Notes under the pieces: model-generated | Databases searched by the model: none | Seen by the model: the letters and a program-made list of their open reading frames with translations, nothing else | What the model was told of the DNA's origin: nothing | Shown: piece by piece, positions 1-10,891 of the stretch | Position numbering within the stretch: position 1 is the first letter of the stretch | How the letters are laid out: each line of letters begins with the position of its first letter | Translations under genes and position numbers: made by a program | NCBI GenBank assembly: GCA_001566295.1 | Contig: KQ964287.1 | Coordinates: 1-64,000, forward strand | Length of the DNA stretch: 64,000 nt | Reading direction: 5' to 3' | DNA from: Microdochium bolleyi | Lineage: Eukaryota > Ascomycota > Sordariomycetes > Xylariales > Microdochiaceae

Positions 1-48
1 GGTGGAGAGAAGGAGGGAAAGGGAGGACACTACGGAAATTACAGAAAA

Positions 49-82
49 GTGACCCGTTCACTTGTGTGACCCGTTCACTTGT
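49..82. repeat. Perfect 17-bp tandem duplication
   Basis: Two exact copies of a 17-bp unit (49-65 and 66-82, beginning gtgacccgttcac) lie head to tail near the window edge. No gene is visible around it; it is probably a replication-slippage product. Confidence 0.9.
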
Positions 83-309
83 GGATTACGTTATACCCTT
101 CCCTACTATATTGATAATACTGAACTTTCTTTTCTTTAATGATGACCCCTACCCTCTCGAGTTGTACATGTCTGTTTGGTGGGAAGAGAAAGTAATAGAC
201 TATAGAGAATACCCCCCACGGCCTTTGAATAACTCTATAGAGGCCTGGATACTCGTAGCAATCGACATTAAGCACGCAAGGTACGTACTGGTACTCTCCT
301 GGTGTTCTG

Positions 310-425
310 CGCTTGATCGAAGCATATAAACCGAGATTTAGATCTTACAGTCATTCTTTTAGAGCTTTACCTTAAGACAGACGACCATCGACTCCCACTG
401 TTGAGAACTCACTCGATACTCTTCC
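310..425 (+). other. Decayed copy of the 39.59-39.71 kb segment
   Basis: About 110 bp here align by eye with 39590-39705. Shared blocks include a TATA-like gcatata-accgag, a cagtca-tctt block and actgttga-a-actca. In the 39.6 kb copy this ends in an ATG-initiated exon; here the matching ATG reads ctc, so no product is expected. The rest of 83-521 holds no supportable gene. Confidence 0.4.
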
Positions 426-521
426 GAGCGTCTAATCGCTATTTGCAATAACGTCTGCCTCGAGGAGCTATACTGTGTTGCGAAACCTGACTAGTTTCCG
501 CAGTTTAAGCCACAGACCTGT

Positions 522-3004
522 TCACCGTCCGCCCCAGAAGGTGTACTTAATACAGCCAACCTGACATGAGCCCCCAACACCGCCATTTCCAGTACCTAGC
601 GGGGAGAGGCAGAAAGTATTTAGTCATCCGAGGCGGTTCTTCAGCGGATTTTGCCATTGGTAGCAGAGATAGATGCGATCGGCGTATAACAAGCAAAAGA
701 AGGTAACAATGTAGAAAGGTGTAATGAACTTACACTTAGTATAGTCCTCGCGTGTCATGAGGTATGGAGTAATAAGGGAGTACTCCCCTATAGGCCATTG
801 GAAAGATTGGGACCACACACTGGTTCGGCATCCTTCAACCCACACGGCTTCAAATTCGTAACTAATCTGGTATCTCCCCTGATACTTAGCGTAGATAGGC
901 GGCATGCCTGGTGTGAGGAAAATATCAGAAATGCCGGAGAACTCTCTTGAGAATTTGTTTTGCTCATCATCGTTGATATCGGCGTGACCAGGGAAGTCGG
1001 CTTCATTATGGCAAAGTATAGGACCTCTCTCGAATGGTGTTTCAGGCGCTATAGGTGGCGAGGAAGGTGTGGGTTCATAGGTTGGCGCTGGCAGTGGAGT
1101 ATTTGATTCATTCCTTGTTGTAGAGGATATTGCACCTATGGTAGATGGTGCCTCGATCGTCTTGCTTGGCTCCGATGGTAATGTGATGCTTTCGTCTGAT
1201 GTCGCTGTTGAAGGCTCGGGTAATGACGTGGGAGATGCGTATGAAGAAGTCGACTCCCATAACGCTACCGAGCTTGTCTCTGCAGAAAGGGGTGGAGTGT
1301 CCTGTGGTACGGTCATGGTCGAGATCTCTTGGATAGGTGTCTGCGTACCAGTGTATAAAGGAATGTCTGTCGTAGTAATTAAGGGAACCGAAGTTATAGG
1401 CTCAAGTTCATCGATCTCAATAATGTCGATTGTACTCGTACGTATAAGACTACAGGCTGAGACTGTCGTGCTTGCTGATGCTGTTGCACTACATCCGGAA
1501 ATAATAGCCGAGCTTATAGTCGTGCATGATAAGCTATCGGGCGCTGTTAAGCATGAAACGACCTAACAATACTTTAGCTTCTCCCATTCTCGTAATTCTA
1601 CGTTGAATGACTCACAAAATTAGTAACTGTGCTGGGCTTGCACTTTTTAGTTATGGTCGAATGGCTGTTTTCGATGTTGCAGCCTCGAATAAGCTCGCAT
1701 ATGGAAGTAACGAGTGTATTGGACGGGCCAATCGACTCGGTAGTTCGACAAGCGGAGGCGGTTTTTGTTTCACACTGAGTTGGTTGTGAAGAATAAGTAG
1801 GCAAGTTGTTTGACCCGACCCTGAACGCGTCAGTCGAGCTGCTTGTAGTAGGAGCTTCTAGTAGAATGTGCGTGTGGAAGACTGTACTTACGTAATTGCT
1901 GGCCATGGAGGTAAGGACCCGGATATGGTAAATGGGGTTGGGAGATGCATCTGCGGCGGACCTCTGTATCACGTCTGAATCAGTGTCTCCATCCTTTTAC
2001 TATACTTGTAGGGAGTCGTAATCTCACGGCGGAAAGGTGCCCTGAGGGAGGTTCCAAACCCAGCTACCGATGGTATTTCCATCATCGTCCTTGGGACAGA
2101 GCTACAATACGAGGGGTTGTTTTATAAGTACTATAGAAGGTATATAGTTGTGGAGTGGCGTGGTACTTACGGAGAAGAACCAGAGATCACAAGGAACGAT
2201 GAAACCGCTACCATTCTGGGGCGGTTGAGCCACCGAGGTTCTCACTGGGACTATACTAAAGTCGGGTGGCCAGGTAGTAGCAGGCTCTTGAGTAAGGAAT
2301 GAAGAGCTTGTAACTTGTGGTGTTACCGAATGAGGCGATGAGATGTCTAGAAGTGAACTCGGCGTTTGATTGGGAACGTCTGCAGAGGATGTGGATGTAG
2401 TAGAAGAAGAGGCAAATGACGAATCGGGCGTAGAGGGTCTAATCAATGAGGAGACGGATATCAGACTCTGGCTTTTGGTCATAAGGGATTCCGAGGTCGA
2501 GATGCTGCCGTTGATCCAGACATGGGAGGAAGAAAGGCTTGCTATAGAGCTGGATACCGTTGAATTACCCACTGATTGCGTATGAAATGACGAAACCTGT
2601 ACTGGGTGAGACAGCCCAGCGGACGTGGTGAATCCGGCACTGGTTGAGGTCCAGACAGGTCTGTGGCTTTGCGTAGTGAATACTGGGGCGGTGGAATTGA
2701 TAATGGGCTGCGTAGGAAATGTAGTTGTGTTCCCGGTTGTCGAGAGATTGCTTGATGATGTTAATGGCGTTGCCAGCCCTAGAGAAGACGTTCCTGACAC
2801 TCTAGAAAGCGAAGACGGGTCCGAAATAGAAATATTACTCCCGGCCGAGTTTGGAACTTGATAGCTGGTGGTATTGCGCGTCTCCGCATAGTCGGGATAA
2901 TGTTCGGTCTTAACTGCATAGTTCGATTCATACCCAGACTGGGCACCCACAATACATATCTCAACCAGAGATAGAGGTAGGAAGTAATGTAAGCACGGTC
3001 TCAT
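522..3004 (-). CDS. Secreted Ser/Thr-rich protein with chitinase-type tail modules, no GH18 domain
   Basis: Six exons join in phase: 3004-2171, 2101-2028, 1963-1892, 1820-1616, 1562-734 and 595-522 (2,088 nt, 695 aa). All introns are GT-AG; four of the five donors read GTAAGT or GTGAGT. A signal peptide (MRPCLHYFLPL... cut near VGA/QSG) precedes a ~230-residue Ser/Thr-rich stretch. Then comes a compact module with CDLWFFSLCPKDD, GSWVWNLPQGTFPPGPP and LPPWPAIT, and a Cys segment (QCETKTASAC ... CELIRGCN). A second Ser/Thr-rich linker leads to a C-terminal domain (CHNEADFPGHADI ... FEAVWVEGC ... NGGVGG ... GCIKYTF). From memory, such modules follow the GH18 domain in large fungal subgroup-C (class V) chitinases. 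No catalytic DxxDxDxE motif is present. Likely an extracellular or wall protein. The exon joins are inferred; the last intron (138 bp) is the longest. Confidence 0.75.
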
Positions 3005-3416
3005 TGCAGGTATGCTTTCAGGAAAAAAAATAGAGTAATTGAGAATTATGTTCTGAAATATCGGAGGAAATAATAGTTATCGTCGCTATGGCTCGTTAAG
3101 CTCTATATAATAGGTCGGTCCCTAGATCGTCGTGTGTTAAGTCCAGGTTCTGCGACCGGGCGGGGTCAATGGCACATCCAGGCCACGATTACAACGATGT
3201 CTGCGGTTGAGCTTTTGTTGACGCGAGAGTTGTTGAAAACAATTATTATCAGGTCCTGAAAGGTTGCACCGCTTTAAATATACTGTAGAGACCCTATGGT
3301 GCGAGATAAGATATAATAAGAGAAGAGTACGCGGATCGTAATCGTGTAAAATCTCTTCAGCAACAACACTTTAAAACTCTACGAATACCTCTACGGCAAT
3401 TATTGCCTAAGTTAAG
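3005..3416. promoter_or_regulatory. Bidirectional promoter region between two secreted genes
   Basis: 412 bp separate the divergent start codons at 3004 (minus) and 3417 (plus). AT-rich TATA-like stretches occur near 3101 (tctatataat) and 3272 (ttaaatatac). A GC-rich box lies near 3160. Co-regulation of the flanking genes is an inference from the layout only. Confidence 0.4.
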
Positions 3417-4810
3417 ATGTTGTTTTCAAGCTTGCGCTGGCTTGCTGCTCTTCTGCCTCCGGGAATATCCTCTCACCCTACAGCTGCCTCCTCCGCTTTT
3501 GTCTTGAGTGCTGCATTGTTTCCTGACCACCCGGCTATTCGGCTCGAAGACGGACAGGTGTTATTTAACACGACTGGAATAGACGCCTTCTTCAAAGCCG
3601 ACCTTCGATCCGAGATCACTAACTTAGATGGTGTGCCATGTGACGCGTTTCGTATGTGCTCAATCACACCACAAATCTTCTTAGTACAGACACTGATAAG
3701 CTCTGCTACCTAGATGGAGATGGAATGTTTCGCTGTCAATCGTCCATATCAGTGGCCGGGCTTGCTAAGATTACGGTTGATCCATCGGATACCTTGGTGT
3801 CCGCAGGATCAGTCAATCTTTACCTTTGCCCACTTCAAGATTACTCTGCATGGGGACTCTATGTATACCCAAGAGAGATACATGGCCCATGCGTCGAAAC
3901 TCGCGTCACCGCCAGTAGTGTTGAAGACTTCTATAAGACGAGGGGTTCTATAAAGGCAAGGGCGTTACACAATACGGGACTTCGACCGGCTATTGAATCA
4001 TACGAATTATTAGAGGATGTCACGGTGACGACTAATACTGAACCAAGCACTACGCAAGCCGGCTACCACAATCCTGATATAGGTGTCCCCTTCACAACGC
4101 TGAAGGTCCGTCAAGTGCTTAACGAGATAAGTCCCAGGGGATTTGTTGAAGAGTGGAGGGCTGTTGAAAGCGCCAAAACGAACTGGGTCAAGCAGGACGA
4201 GATTACAAGATTCGTCGTCAAGCGAGGCCAGTATCAGAGCTTTGCAACGACAGAGTATTTTGGCTGTACTGTCTTCGCCTTGGTAACCAACAGTTCCATC
4301 GTAGTCGGCCATCTCTCGGAGTGTAGAGGAAATACAGGGACCTCGCTACAGGACCCTGCCTTGACCGAAAGGGATATTATATCAAAGATTGAAGAGCGCA
4401 TGTCTCAAGCGGCTTTTGAGGACATCGAGAACGATCCATGCAAGCAGGTCTACCTTGTCATCACAGGGAGTGCTTTCAACCAACCCCTCACAGGCGTGAA
4501 AACGCTCACAGACTGGTTCATCGATTTTGTAGGAGTACCTGAAGAAAATATTCGATATATCGGTTATAGCCCCGCACAGAACTTTCCCTTGCTTTTCGGA
4601 GCTCCTGACATAGATGACGACCGTGTGGTACGCGGGTTATCTTTATTCCACTGGCAGAGCCTCGGCGGGGAATCTGGCAGTAGTTGGACCATCTATCTTG
4701 GAAACGTAAAGCCACGGCTGCAGCTGTGGTTTGACCGAGATGGCAGATTGGATGCGAGCCAAGACGTGGTCTGGGGCCATTCCAAGAACGGCATGAGCAG
4801 TCCAATGTGA
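3417..4810 (+). CDS. Secreted conserved hypothetical protein, two exons
   Basis: The first frame starts at ATG 3417 with a hydrophobic leader and runs to about 3651. The second runs from about 3690 to 4810. A phase-compatible intron is 3652-3689 (38 bp, donor GTATGT) or 3631-3689 (59 bp, donor GTGTGC); both end in acag. The product is about 450 aa with many cysteines and acidic patches and no membrane span after the leader. The C-terminal half carries FGCTVFALVTNSSIVVGHL, then an acidic helix and a short beta-rich end (QVYLVITGSAF). This recalls, without proof, fungal proteins with a GCT-hydrophobic-H core. The function is unknown. It is divergent from the chitinase-tail gene. A frameshift instead of an intron cannot be excluded. 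Confidence 0.6.
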
Positions 4811-5463
4811 CCATGAGATCCTGGTACCTTGCTATTTAGCAATAGGCTGTTACGGGACTCGCCGGCTTTCCAGGTAGGGTGTCTTGCATAAGACTTGTTA
4901 ACCATGGTTCTGCCCCAGCATAAGTTAGGAAGGTTGAGACGGGTAAACGATAAGCAGGTACTGTATCCTACTTCTCGAGGTATGACAATGTAAGAACGAT
5001 ACCATTATTTCATCAGATGGCAGCAACGCCTTTCCTCGTGGGCTCTATGATCGTAATAAGAGTAATACCAGGGCTATTGCGCGCAGACAATTCGTAGGCA
5101 ACCCCCTGGAGGCCGCAGGCGGAGAAGATATTGAAGAGCTCACAGTGTCGGAGAAGTCTTGATCTTAGTTTTGCAGCATTATTCGGAACGCGCTGGTAGA
5201 AGAATTATGTCCCAGCTTTGTTAGTAAACTATGGCATTGAAGTCTCATTAGAGTAGTTGTCCCATAATAGGAGAGTATTTATGATTTGGGGTTATGAGAG
5301 TGCCCCGGAGTCGAAATTGTCACGTAAACATATTCAGTTATGTAGAGGGACCAACTGTGGACTGGAGAATTAGCGGAAGAATCGCAGAGTGCCCGTTGAA
5401 ACCCATGTCTACTTTCTATAAGGCGTGTCCTTTATAGGTCTGCGCGTCTATTGGGAACCAATC

Positions 5464-7011
5464 ATGATATCGGCAAAAGGCAGGGGTGAGAACGTGGTCT
5501 GCCTGGGTCTTGGTATCCTTAGCGCACTAAGCCAACCCTCCCATGGGGTGCAAGGAGTGAAAGGCGGAGCGCACAGGCAGTATTTCTCTTTGACACGAAA
5601 TAAAACGCCTCCTCTGTATGACCCCTCACCGACCATCGACCAACATCCAGACCACACCCAAAAAATACTTCAAGACATGATCACCTCTGCCGTTTCCTGT
5701 AAGAATGCTTCCAGCCAGGGAGTCTCCCTTCTGAAGCTACCTCCCGAAGTTCGCGACCAGATATGGGCCATATTCTATACCGATATCTGCCTCCCACGCG
5801 CCATCTGTCACGCTACTGGCAATGCAGAACCTCTCGATAAACACTCTGACGATGACGTGTCTCGCCCTCGGCGCCCAGGTGGCAGACCGGTAGCCACCGT
5901 TATCACCTATGATATCAATACGGCTCCGACAATGACTTGCCGATCTCTATACGAAGAAGTTTGGCCGGTTATCTGGTCCAGTCTACAGCTTCACCTGACG
6001 CGTAACGCACACGCCTCAACGCACCATGATCTCGGTGTGATACCTCTCATTCTGAGAGAAAACATTCGTCATGTTTTCTGGTACGCGACCTCGGACGGAT
6101 GCTATCATTACTATGGTAATGATTCTAAACACGCTCTGCCTCTGTGGCTTTTCCCAGAACTGAGATCGGTCACACTGTGCTTTGCTCACTATATTTACAT
6201 CGAAGACCTACCCATTGGACAAGATGCTGCCACAATAATTCGAGACTATCTCCGCCAAACCGGCTCTCATGATCCACAGGCTTTGCTGCATTACCCGGTG
6301 TCTCTGCCAGAGCAGGTATTAGACATGGTTGTCAAAGAATCACGCAAAGCAGTTGAAATATATCAAAACATGACAGCACAAGCAAAAGCAGAGCAGTGGC
6401 TCGCTACTCCAGAACAAGGCAGGAGCTTCGGCATGCTACATGCCATGATGAACGAGGCCGCGCGAGGCTCTACACGCGTCAGTCTCGAGTCGGATTTTGA
6501 GTATCCGCAACAAACATTCATTGAAAAGCTTTGGCCGCATACACCAGGCGCTAATTGGGGTCGTGGGGACTGGGCCGGATCTTTGATTGATCCGCAGAGG
6601 TATAAGGCGCAGTATGAGAAACCTGTGCTTCCAATAGCTGCGCGCCTGTTTACAAGAGGACGAAATGAAATGTGGAAGACGATCATCCGTAACATAAAGG
6701 CTTGCGCGAACGAGTACCGTCAAACTCTGGTAGACACGGCAACGGAACATTTGAAGGAACGTAGAGAGGGACTCAGTAAGATGGCAGAGATCGGCGAAAG
6801 GTGTAGTGTCAGGTTGGAAGGAGAGATGCGGTTAGCGACAGCTCTCCCGTTGAGCATGTCCGAGCAGTGGGCTCTGGATCCTGCGATCGAGGGTGGGACC
6901 ATGCTGCTGATTATTGATCCTCGGGCATGGAAGATACTTAGCGCGCGACAAATGGGCGCTAAAGAATACTCAGAGAGGAGGAGGCTTCGAATGACTGCTT
7001 TCGCATTCTGA
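5464..7011 (+). CDS. 2EXR-domain protein
   Basis: A single open frame of 515 codons from the first in-frame ATG (5464). ATG 5677 is an alternative that places the domain nearer the N terminus, as is usual in this family. The signature is LLKLPPEVRDQIWAIFY, the F-box-like 2EXR opening helix, followed by a conserved tract with MTCRSLYEEVWPVIW and a HVFWYATSDG strand. The C-terminal third is a charged helical region. 2EXR proteins are abundant in Pezizomycotina; no biochemical role is established. No intron is needed. The interval 4811-5463 shows no gene. Confidence 0.7.
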   Translation: MISAKGRGENVVCLGLGILSALSQPSHGVQGVKGGAHRQYFSLTRNKTPPLYDPSPTIDQHPDHTQKILQDMITSAVSCKNASSQGVSLLKLPPEVRDQIWAIFYTDICLPRAICHATGNAEPLDKHSDDDVSRPRRPGGRPVATVITYDINTAPTMTCRSLYEEVWPVIWSSLQLHLTRNAHASTHHDLGVIPLILRENIRHVFWYATSDGCYHYYGNDSKHALPLWLFPELRSVTLCFAHYIYIEDLPIGQDAATIIRDYLRQTGSHDPQALLHYPVSLPEQVLDMVVKESRKAVEIYQNMTAQAKAEQWLATPEQGRSFGMLHAMMNEAARGSTRVSLESDFEYPQQTFIEKLWPHTPGANWGRGDWAGSLIDPQRYKAQYEKPVLPIAARLFTRGRNEMWKTIIRNIKACANEYRQTLVDTATEHLKERREGLSKMAEIGERCSVRLEGEMRLATALPLSMSEQWALDPAIEGGTMLLIIDPRAWKILSARQMGAKEYSERRRLRMTAFAF

Positions 7012-7239
7012 TAGAATCAAACGCTTCGGACACACTGTGGCATCACCTCCAATATATGGTTTCCTTCTGCGTCATCATCGTTCATTGACAGCAAAACCGC
7101 GCGCAAGGATCTTATATCTTGCAGTTTAGAATGACTTGTTCTAACCTGAGCTTATACTCTTGACTCACTTGGCTCATCAAACGTTGCGATAAATTAGTGC
7201 TTAGAACTGAACCCTTGGACGTGAAAATGGTTTGTCTAC

Positions 7240-7575
7240 CATAGCTTGTTTGCCTTCTGACGTTGGCAGATTTGGTGATCTCGAGCCTGCTCTCTAATAC
7301 AATTATCGAAAATAGAACCCATAAGTACTAACTTGATAGAGTATTCAGACGTTCTCAGGTACAGAACAGAACAGTACAGTAATAGACGTACTGTAACTTC
7401 AGTATGTCTAATAATACAGTACGTACAAGTAACTAATAATGCTTCGATAAGAAATTGCACTATTCCTTACGTAAAGGAGACAAGTAATAATGTAATTAAT
7501 ACAGTTATAACTAGTATCACTCAGCTAGAGCGGTCTGTCTCATTATTTATACCTATTATACAGCTATAATTGTAA
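7240..7575. other. AT-rich, TpA-rich patch
   Basis: About 330 bp rich in A, T and TpA steps, with short palindromic words (acagtac, gtactgt, tacgtac). Open frames here lack coding character. The composition resembles RIP-mutated DNA, but no recognisable element remains. Confidence 0.4.
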
Positions 7576-7633
7576 GAGGCATGCACGTTCTCGCTGAATT
7601 GCATTCCTCCCTTGAAGATTCAGGACGCAGGTC

Positions 7634-8083
7634 ATGAAACAGCGTCTCGTGCTAACTCTCTTGGCTCATCTGATGCCATCATTGGCGGCTATTGTTCCCA
7701 ATGAGCTGCATAGCGACGAGATGCTAAACCATGAATTCGATAAAAGCATAAGATTTTACCAATGCACTCTCTGGATCAAGTGGCACAGCAACTGGAACGA
7801 GATGGGGCGGCGGTATCGAGTAGTTTCAGAGGTCATGAGCCCCCAGGGGAGGAAGTCGAAGGAAATGATCGATAAGTGGTCCGACAGCTGCCGTGCAAGA
7901 AATGGCGGGAATGCCCAGGCATGGCCGGTCCACGGCAATCCTTATTTTTCGCCACAATCCTTCTGCGATATCTCTGTTGAAAGTGGACAGAGAGGCCACG
8001 ATCAATATATAGCGTGGCATCAGCAAATCACTGATGATTGGCGTGGTTTCTACCCAGGCTGTGACGTCCTATTGCAGATTTGA
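7634..8083 (+). CDS. Small secreted four-cysteine protein, effector-like
   Basis: 149 aa from ATG 7634. The first 19 or so residues (MKQRLVLTLLAHLMPSLAA) form a good signal peptide. The mature part is about 130 aa, rich in Trp, Arg and His, with exactly four cysteines (after YQ, WSDS, PQSF and YPG), enough for two disulfides. There is no transmembrane segment or recognised domain. Size, secretion signal and position next to an AT-rich patch fit the profile of a fungal effector candidate, but that is inference. No homologue comes to mind. No intron is needed; the following 200 bp to 8297 hold nothing recognisable. Confidence 0.6.
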   Translation: MKQRLVLTLLAHLMPSLAAIVPNELHSDEMLNHEFDKSIRFYQCTLWIKWHSNWNEMGRRYRVVSEVMSPQGRKSKEMIDKWSDSCRARNGGNAQAWPVHGNPYFSPQSFCDISVESGQRGHDQYIAWHQQITDDWRGFYPGCDVLLQI

Positions 8084-8297
8084 ACAAATCTCAATCCGAG
8101 CGATATCAAGAATGAGCTCGCTGGGCGAGAAAAAGCTCGGGTTGACCGCGATCGAGCCCAATTTATGCGATATTAATGGCATGTCAACAGAGTCGCGCTG
8201 AGTATGCTAGAGTGCGTGCTATGACACGAGCACGTCAGCAATCTCCTCATGTTCACCACACTCGAGGACATCGTGTATTGGATACGTTCTCGTACTC

Positions 8298-8711
8298 TCA
8301 CCAGCGGTGAGCACGAAGTTGCTCAACAGGCAGAAACATGAAGCCGCAGTCCGTAGGAGTGACACCGAATGTCCCTGCGCATAGCGTTTTGGCGTCCTGC
8401 TTAACCATGTCCATCACGCGCGCCACCGCACCGCTGCCGCTGGCCCAGCTAGCCTTGCCGCCATCTGTACTCGCCGGAGTCGACAAAGACACAGCCCGAA
8501 GCGCCTCGAACTCGGCAAAGATCTGGAAGTACTGCTGCCCAGCGAAGAGGTCTAGCTCAAGCATCACTTCAACCGGGATATTTAACAGCAAGGGCTGTAA
8601 TGCCGACATCGGCAGCATCGGAACAGTGTACTGGCCTAGCCAATCCAGACTGTAGAAGCCTCCCTTTCGTAGCGGCGCGTAGATATGCAGCGTGACAGTG
8701 CAGGGCTCCTT
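8298..8711 (-). CDS. Partial ORF, unrecognised
   Basis: The minus frame is open from about 8711 to 8298, with ATGs at 8618 and 8609 inside it. Codon use and the balanced sequence (FYSLDWLGQYTVP, NIPVEVMLELDLFAGQQYF, IFAEFEALRAV) look protein-coding, and the reading extends upstream of the first ATG. It is therefore more likely an exon or remnant of a larger gene than a complete one. No family is recognised. It lies downstream of, and on the same strand as, the broken ORF at 8928-9404 and could have belonged to the same gene. Confidence 0.35.
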   Translation of the reverse strand, partial: KEPCTVTLHIYAPLRKGGFYSLDWLGQYTVPMLPMSALQPLLLNIPVEVMLELDLFAGQQYFQIFAEFEALRAVSLSTPASTDGGKASWASGSGAVARVMDMVKQDAKTLCAGTFGVTPTDCGFMFLPVEQLRAHRW

Positions 8712-8927
8712 GATTTGTGTCTAAGGCGTGTATTGTAGAGCTAGCTTGGACTAAAATGTTTCGGTTTCATAAGCCAGATGATCCCCGATATTCATTGCTC
8801 TCCCGTCACCCATTATTAACCTCAACACCTCTTACTTTCCCATCTTATAAAGCACCCAAGCAACCATCAAAAGCACTCTTATTAGTACATTATCTTACTG
8901 TTCTCGTTTCTTAACTGCCGCTCGCCA

Positions 8928-9404
8928 CTAACGACTAGAAGACCCGACCGCACCGACGTGACGCAGCCCCAGTTTCTGTTTGCCAACTGTGCCATTCATT
9001 TTGGCCGACAGCGGACCGGGCCCACCTAGCTCCTCTATCACCTCGTCTATGAAGTCCATATGGTTTGCCATCAGCACGACGACAATTTCCCATGCGCACA
9101 ACTTGTTCGGGTAGCCCCGGCCTGGGCGTTTAGAGTCTTGCTTGGCGTGCAACGTAGACGGCACTCTGCACGTGAAGCGTCACGTCAACGAGGCGAGGCC
9201 GAGAACCATTGCGTTTCTGACTGAGTTTGCGCTCTGGCGGACAGAGTTGGTGTTCTCATATAGCTCAGGATCCTCGCTCGACACATAGTGGACACGTTTC
9301 TCTCCCTCCTCGATCAGACAGACGACACAGTAGTTTCCCCGTACTATATCCTGTGGTAGGCGCCGAAAGTTGCCTATCACGCGCTCGTCAGCAGCACGGC
9401 CCAT
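8928..9404 (-). pseudogene. Broken hypothetical ORF with internal TGA
   Basis: From ATG 9404 the minus frame reads as ordinary protein (FRRLPQDIVRGNYCVVCLIE ... VHYVSSEDPELYENTNSV). It hits one TGA near 9180, then continues in the same frame (YPNKLCAWEIVVVLMANHMD ... ) to 8928, giving about 158 codons with a single stop. The stop follows a Thr codon where CGA would give Arg, consistent with one C-to-T change. No family is recognised. Confidence 0.4.
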
Positions 9405-10243
9405 TCGAGCTGTCTGCCGCTACCCGCACCAGACTTTCTCCTACTACTAGAACCCTAGAGACATCGTCTCCCTCACAGTGCGTACCTGGCTGCTGCTCGA
9501 GCTAGGTCGTGAAGAGGTCACTACACGCGAGCTTCTAATATGGACGACCCCCAGGGTTAGATCCGACGGCGTATCGGCGGTCGCCTGCGTACTACACAAG
9601 TCCTACCTGGCACCAGACAGTGTCTGACGGGTTCCTACAGTTGAGGGTATAGACGCTGCCTTCGATTATAGCTAGTTAGTTCGAGTCTGGGCGCTGGTGT
9701 CCGGCCCTTAACCGGATATCGAGTATTGTCCTGTGCGCGATTAGGACTAGCGGTACTAGAGCCGACGAAACCGCATCTCTAGCACCCGCCGTATGGATTG
9801 TGACTGTGGCTGCACGTAAGGTTGACATTGCCGCCGAGGTAGTCGCAGACTCGCAGATCGCCTGCCGCTAGCACTAGGCCTGCGCAAACCTAAGGACATC
9901 TGGGCTCAAGGTTGCTAAAGGGTTGCAGCCAGGGTGGCACACGAAGCTAGTGGTGATGGCAGAAGTGCTGCAATTGAACCGAAGGTCTAGGTGGTAGCCG
10001 TGGGGCTGACTTTGGTGCCAGGAGCCACTGATGACTAAGCCGTCTTATCTAATCTACATATGGATCCCCTACCAGTCTTCGTGCGTCGTTCGATCCGGCC
10101 TCCACTAGTCTAGTTAGCTCTTTTACGAACGGCAGTAATGCGAACTTAAAATAGGCTAGGTATAGACTCGGCAGAGGCTTATGCAGCTGACAGCTCGGCC
10201 GCTGGCCCGAATGCAGGTCCTGTTCAGATCCTCCGCGGGCGCG

Positions 10244-10620
10244 CCGCTTCCCAAACTCCATTCGCCTGCGTGGACAGGACGGTGGGGTAGTGTTGCAGCC
10301 TGATGACCAAATTCTGGTGGGCCAATACCCTTCCCGAGCCTGTACTGCGTAGGCTGGCTGCTCGTGTAAGACACTTCGTATGCAGAAGTGGGCCTAAATG
10401 GCCAGAATCTGGTCTAGCCCTGGTACAGCTGTGTATAATGCCCGAATTCCATTCGCCCGTGTATGTACGGAGTACAGGAGGAGGGTGGGGTAGTGCTGCA
10501 GCCTGACGACCAAATTCTGGTGGGCCAATACCCTGCACTGCGTAGGCTGACTGTGGCTTGTGTGGGACGCTTCGTGTGCAGAACTACATTGGAGCCTAAT
10601 AGAGCTATCCCTCGACCGTC
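10244..10620. repeat. Imperfect ~200-bp tandem repeat
   Basis: Segments starting near 10244 and 10446 share ctccattcgcc/attccattcgcc, a ggtggggtagtg-tgcagcctga-gacc block, then caaattctggtgggccaatac and a tgcgtaggctg block, at a period of about 202 bp. Many differences are C/T changes. The flanking DNA 9405-10891 contains no supportable gene. Confidence 0.6.
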
Positions 10621-10891
10621 CACAATCTGGTATGGCGCACCCGCCTGGCCAATAACGAGATGACTTAGTGCGGGGCAGCTGTGAGGGGTCCAGGGGCAGA
10701 ACCAGATTCTGGGACTGTCCAGTGGGGCGTCTTGTCTAACGAATCACAATCGAGGCACCTTTATTCGGCGGCCGACATAATGGCTTGGAGGCTGGGCTGC
10801 ACAGCTCGAACTATAAGAGCAGCTGCTGAACTCGTACGCTGGGCGCTCACTCTTTTGTCTACTTTAAGACAGTATCTTCGGTTATCTCGCC

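Noticed and set aside
5425..5463. Upstream extension of the 2EXR frame
   Set aside because: It would start at GTG; ATG codons at 5464 and 5677 are better starts.
9660..9700. tRNA B-box-like word (agttcgagtct)
   Set aside because: No matching A box or cloverleaf arms could be found around it.
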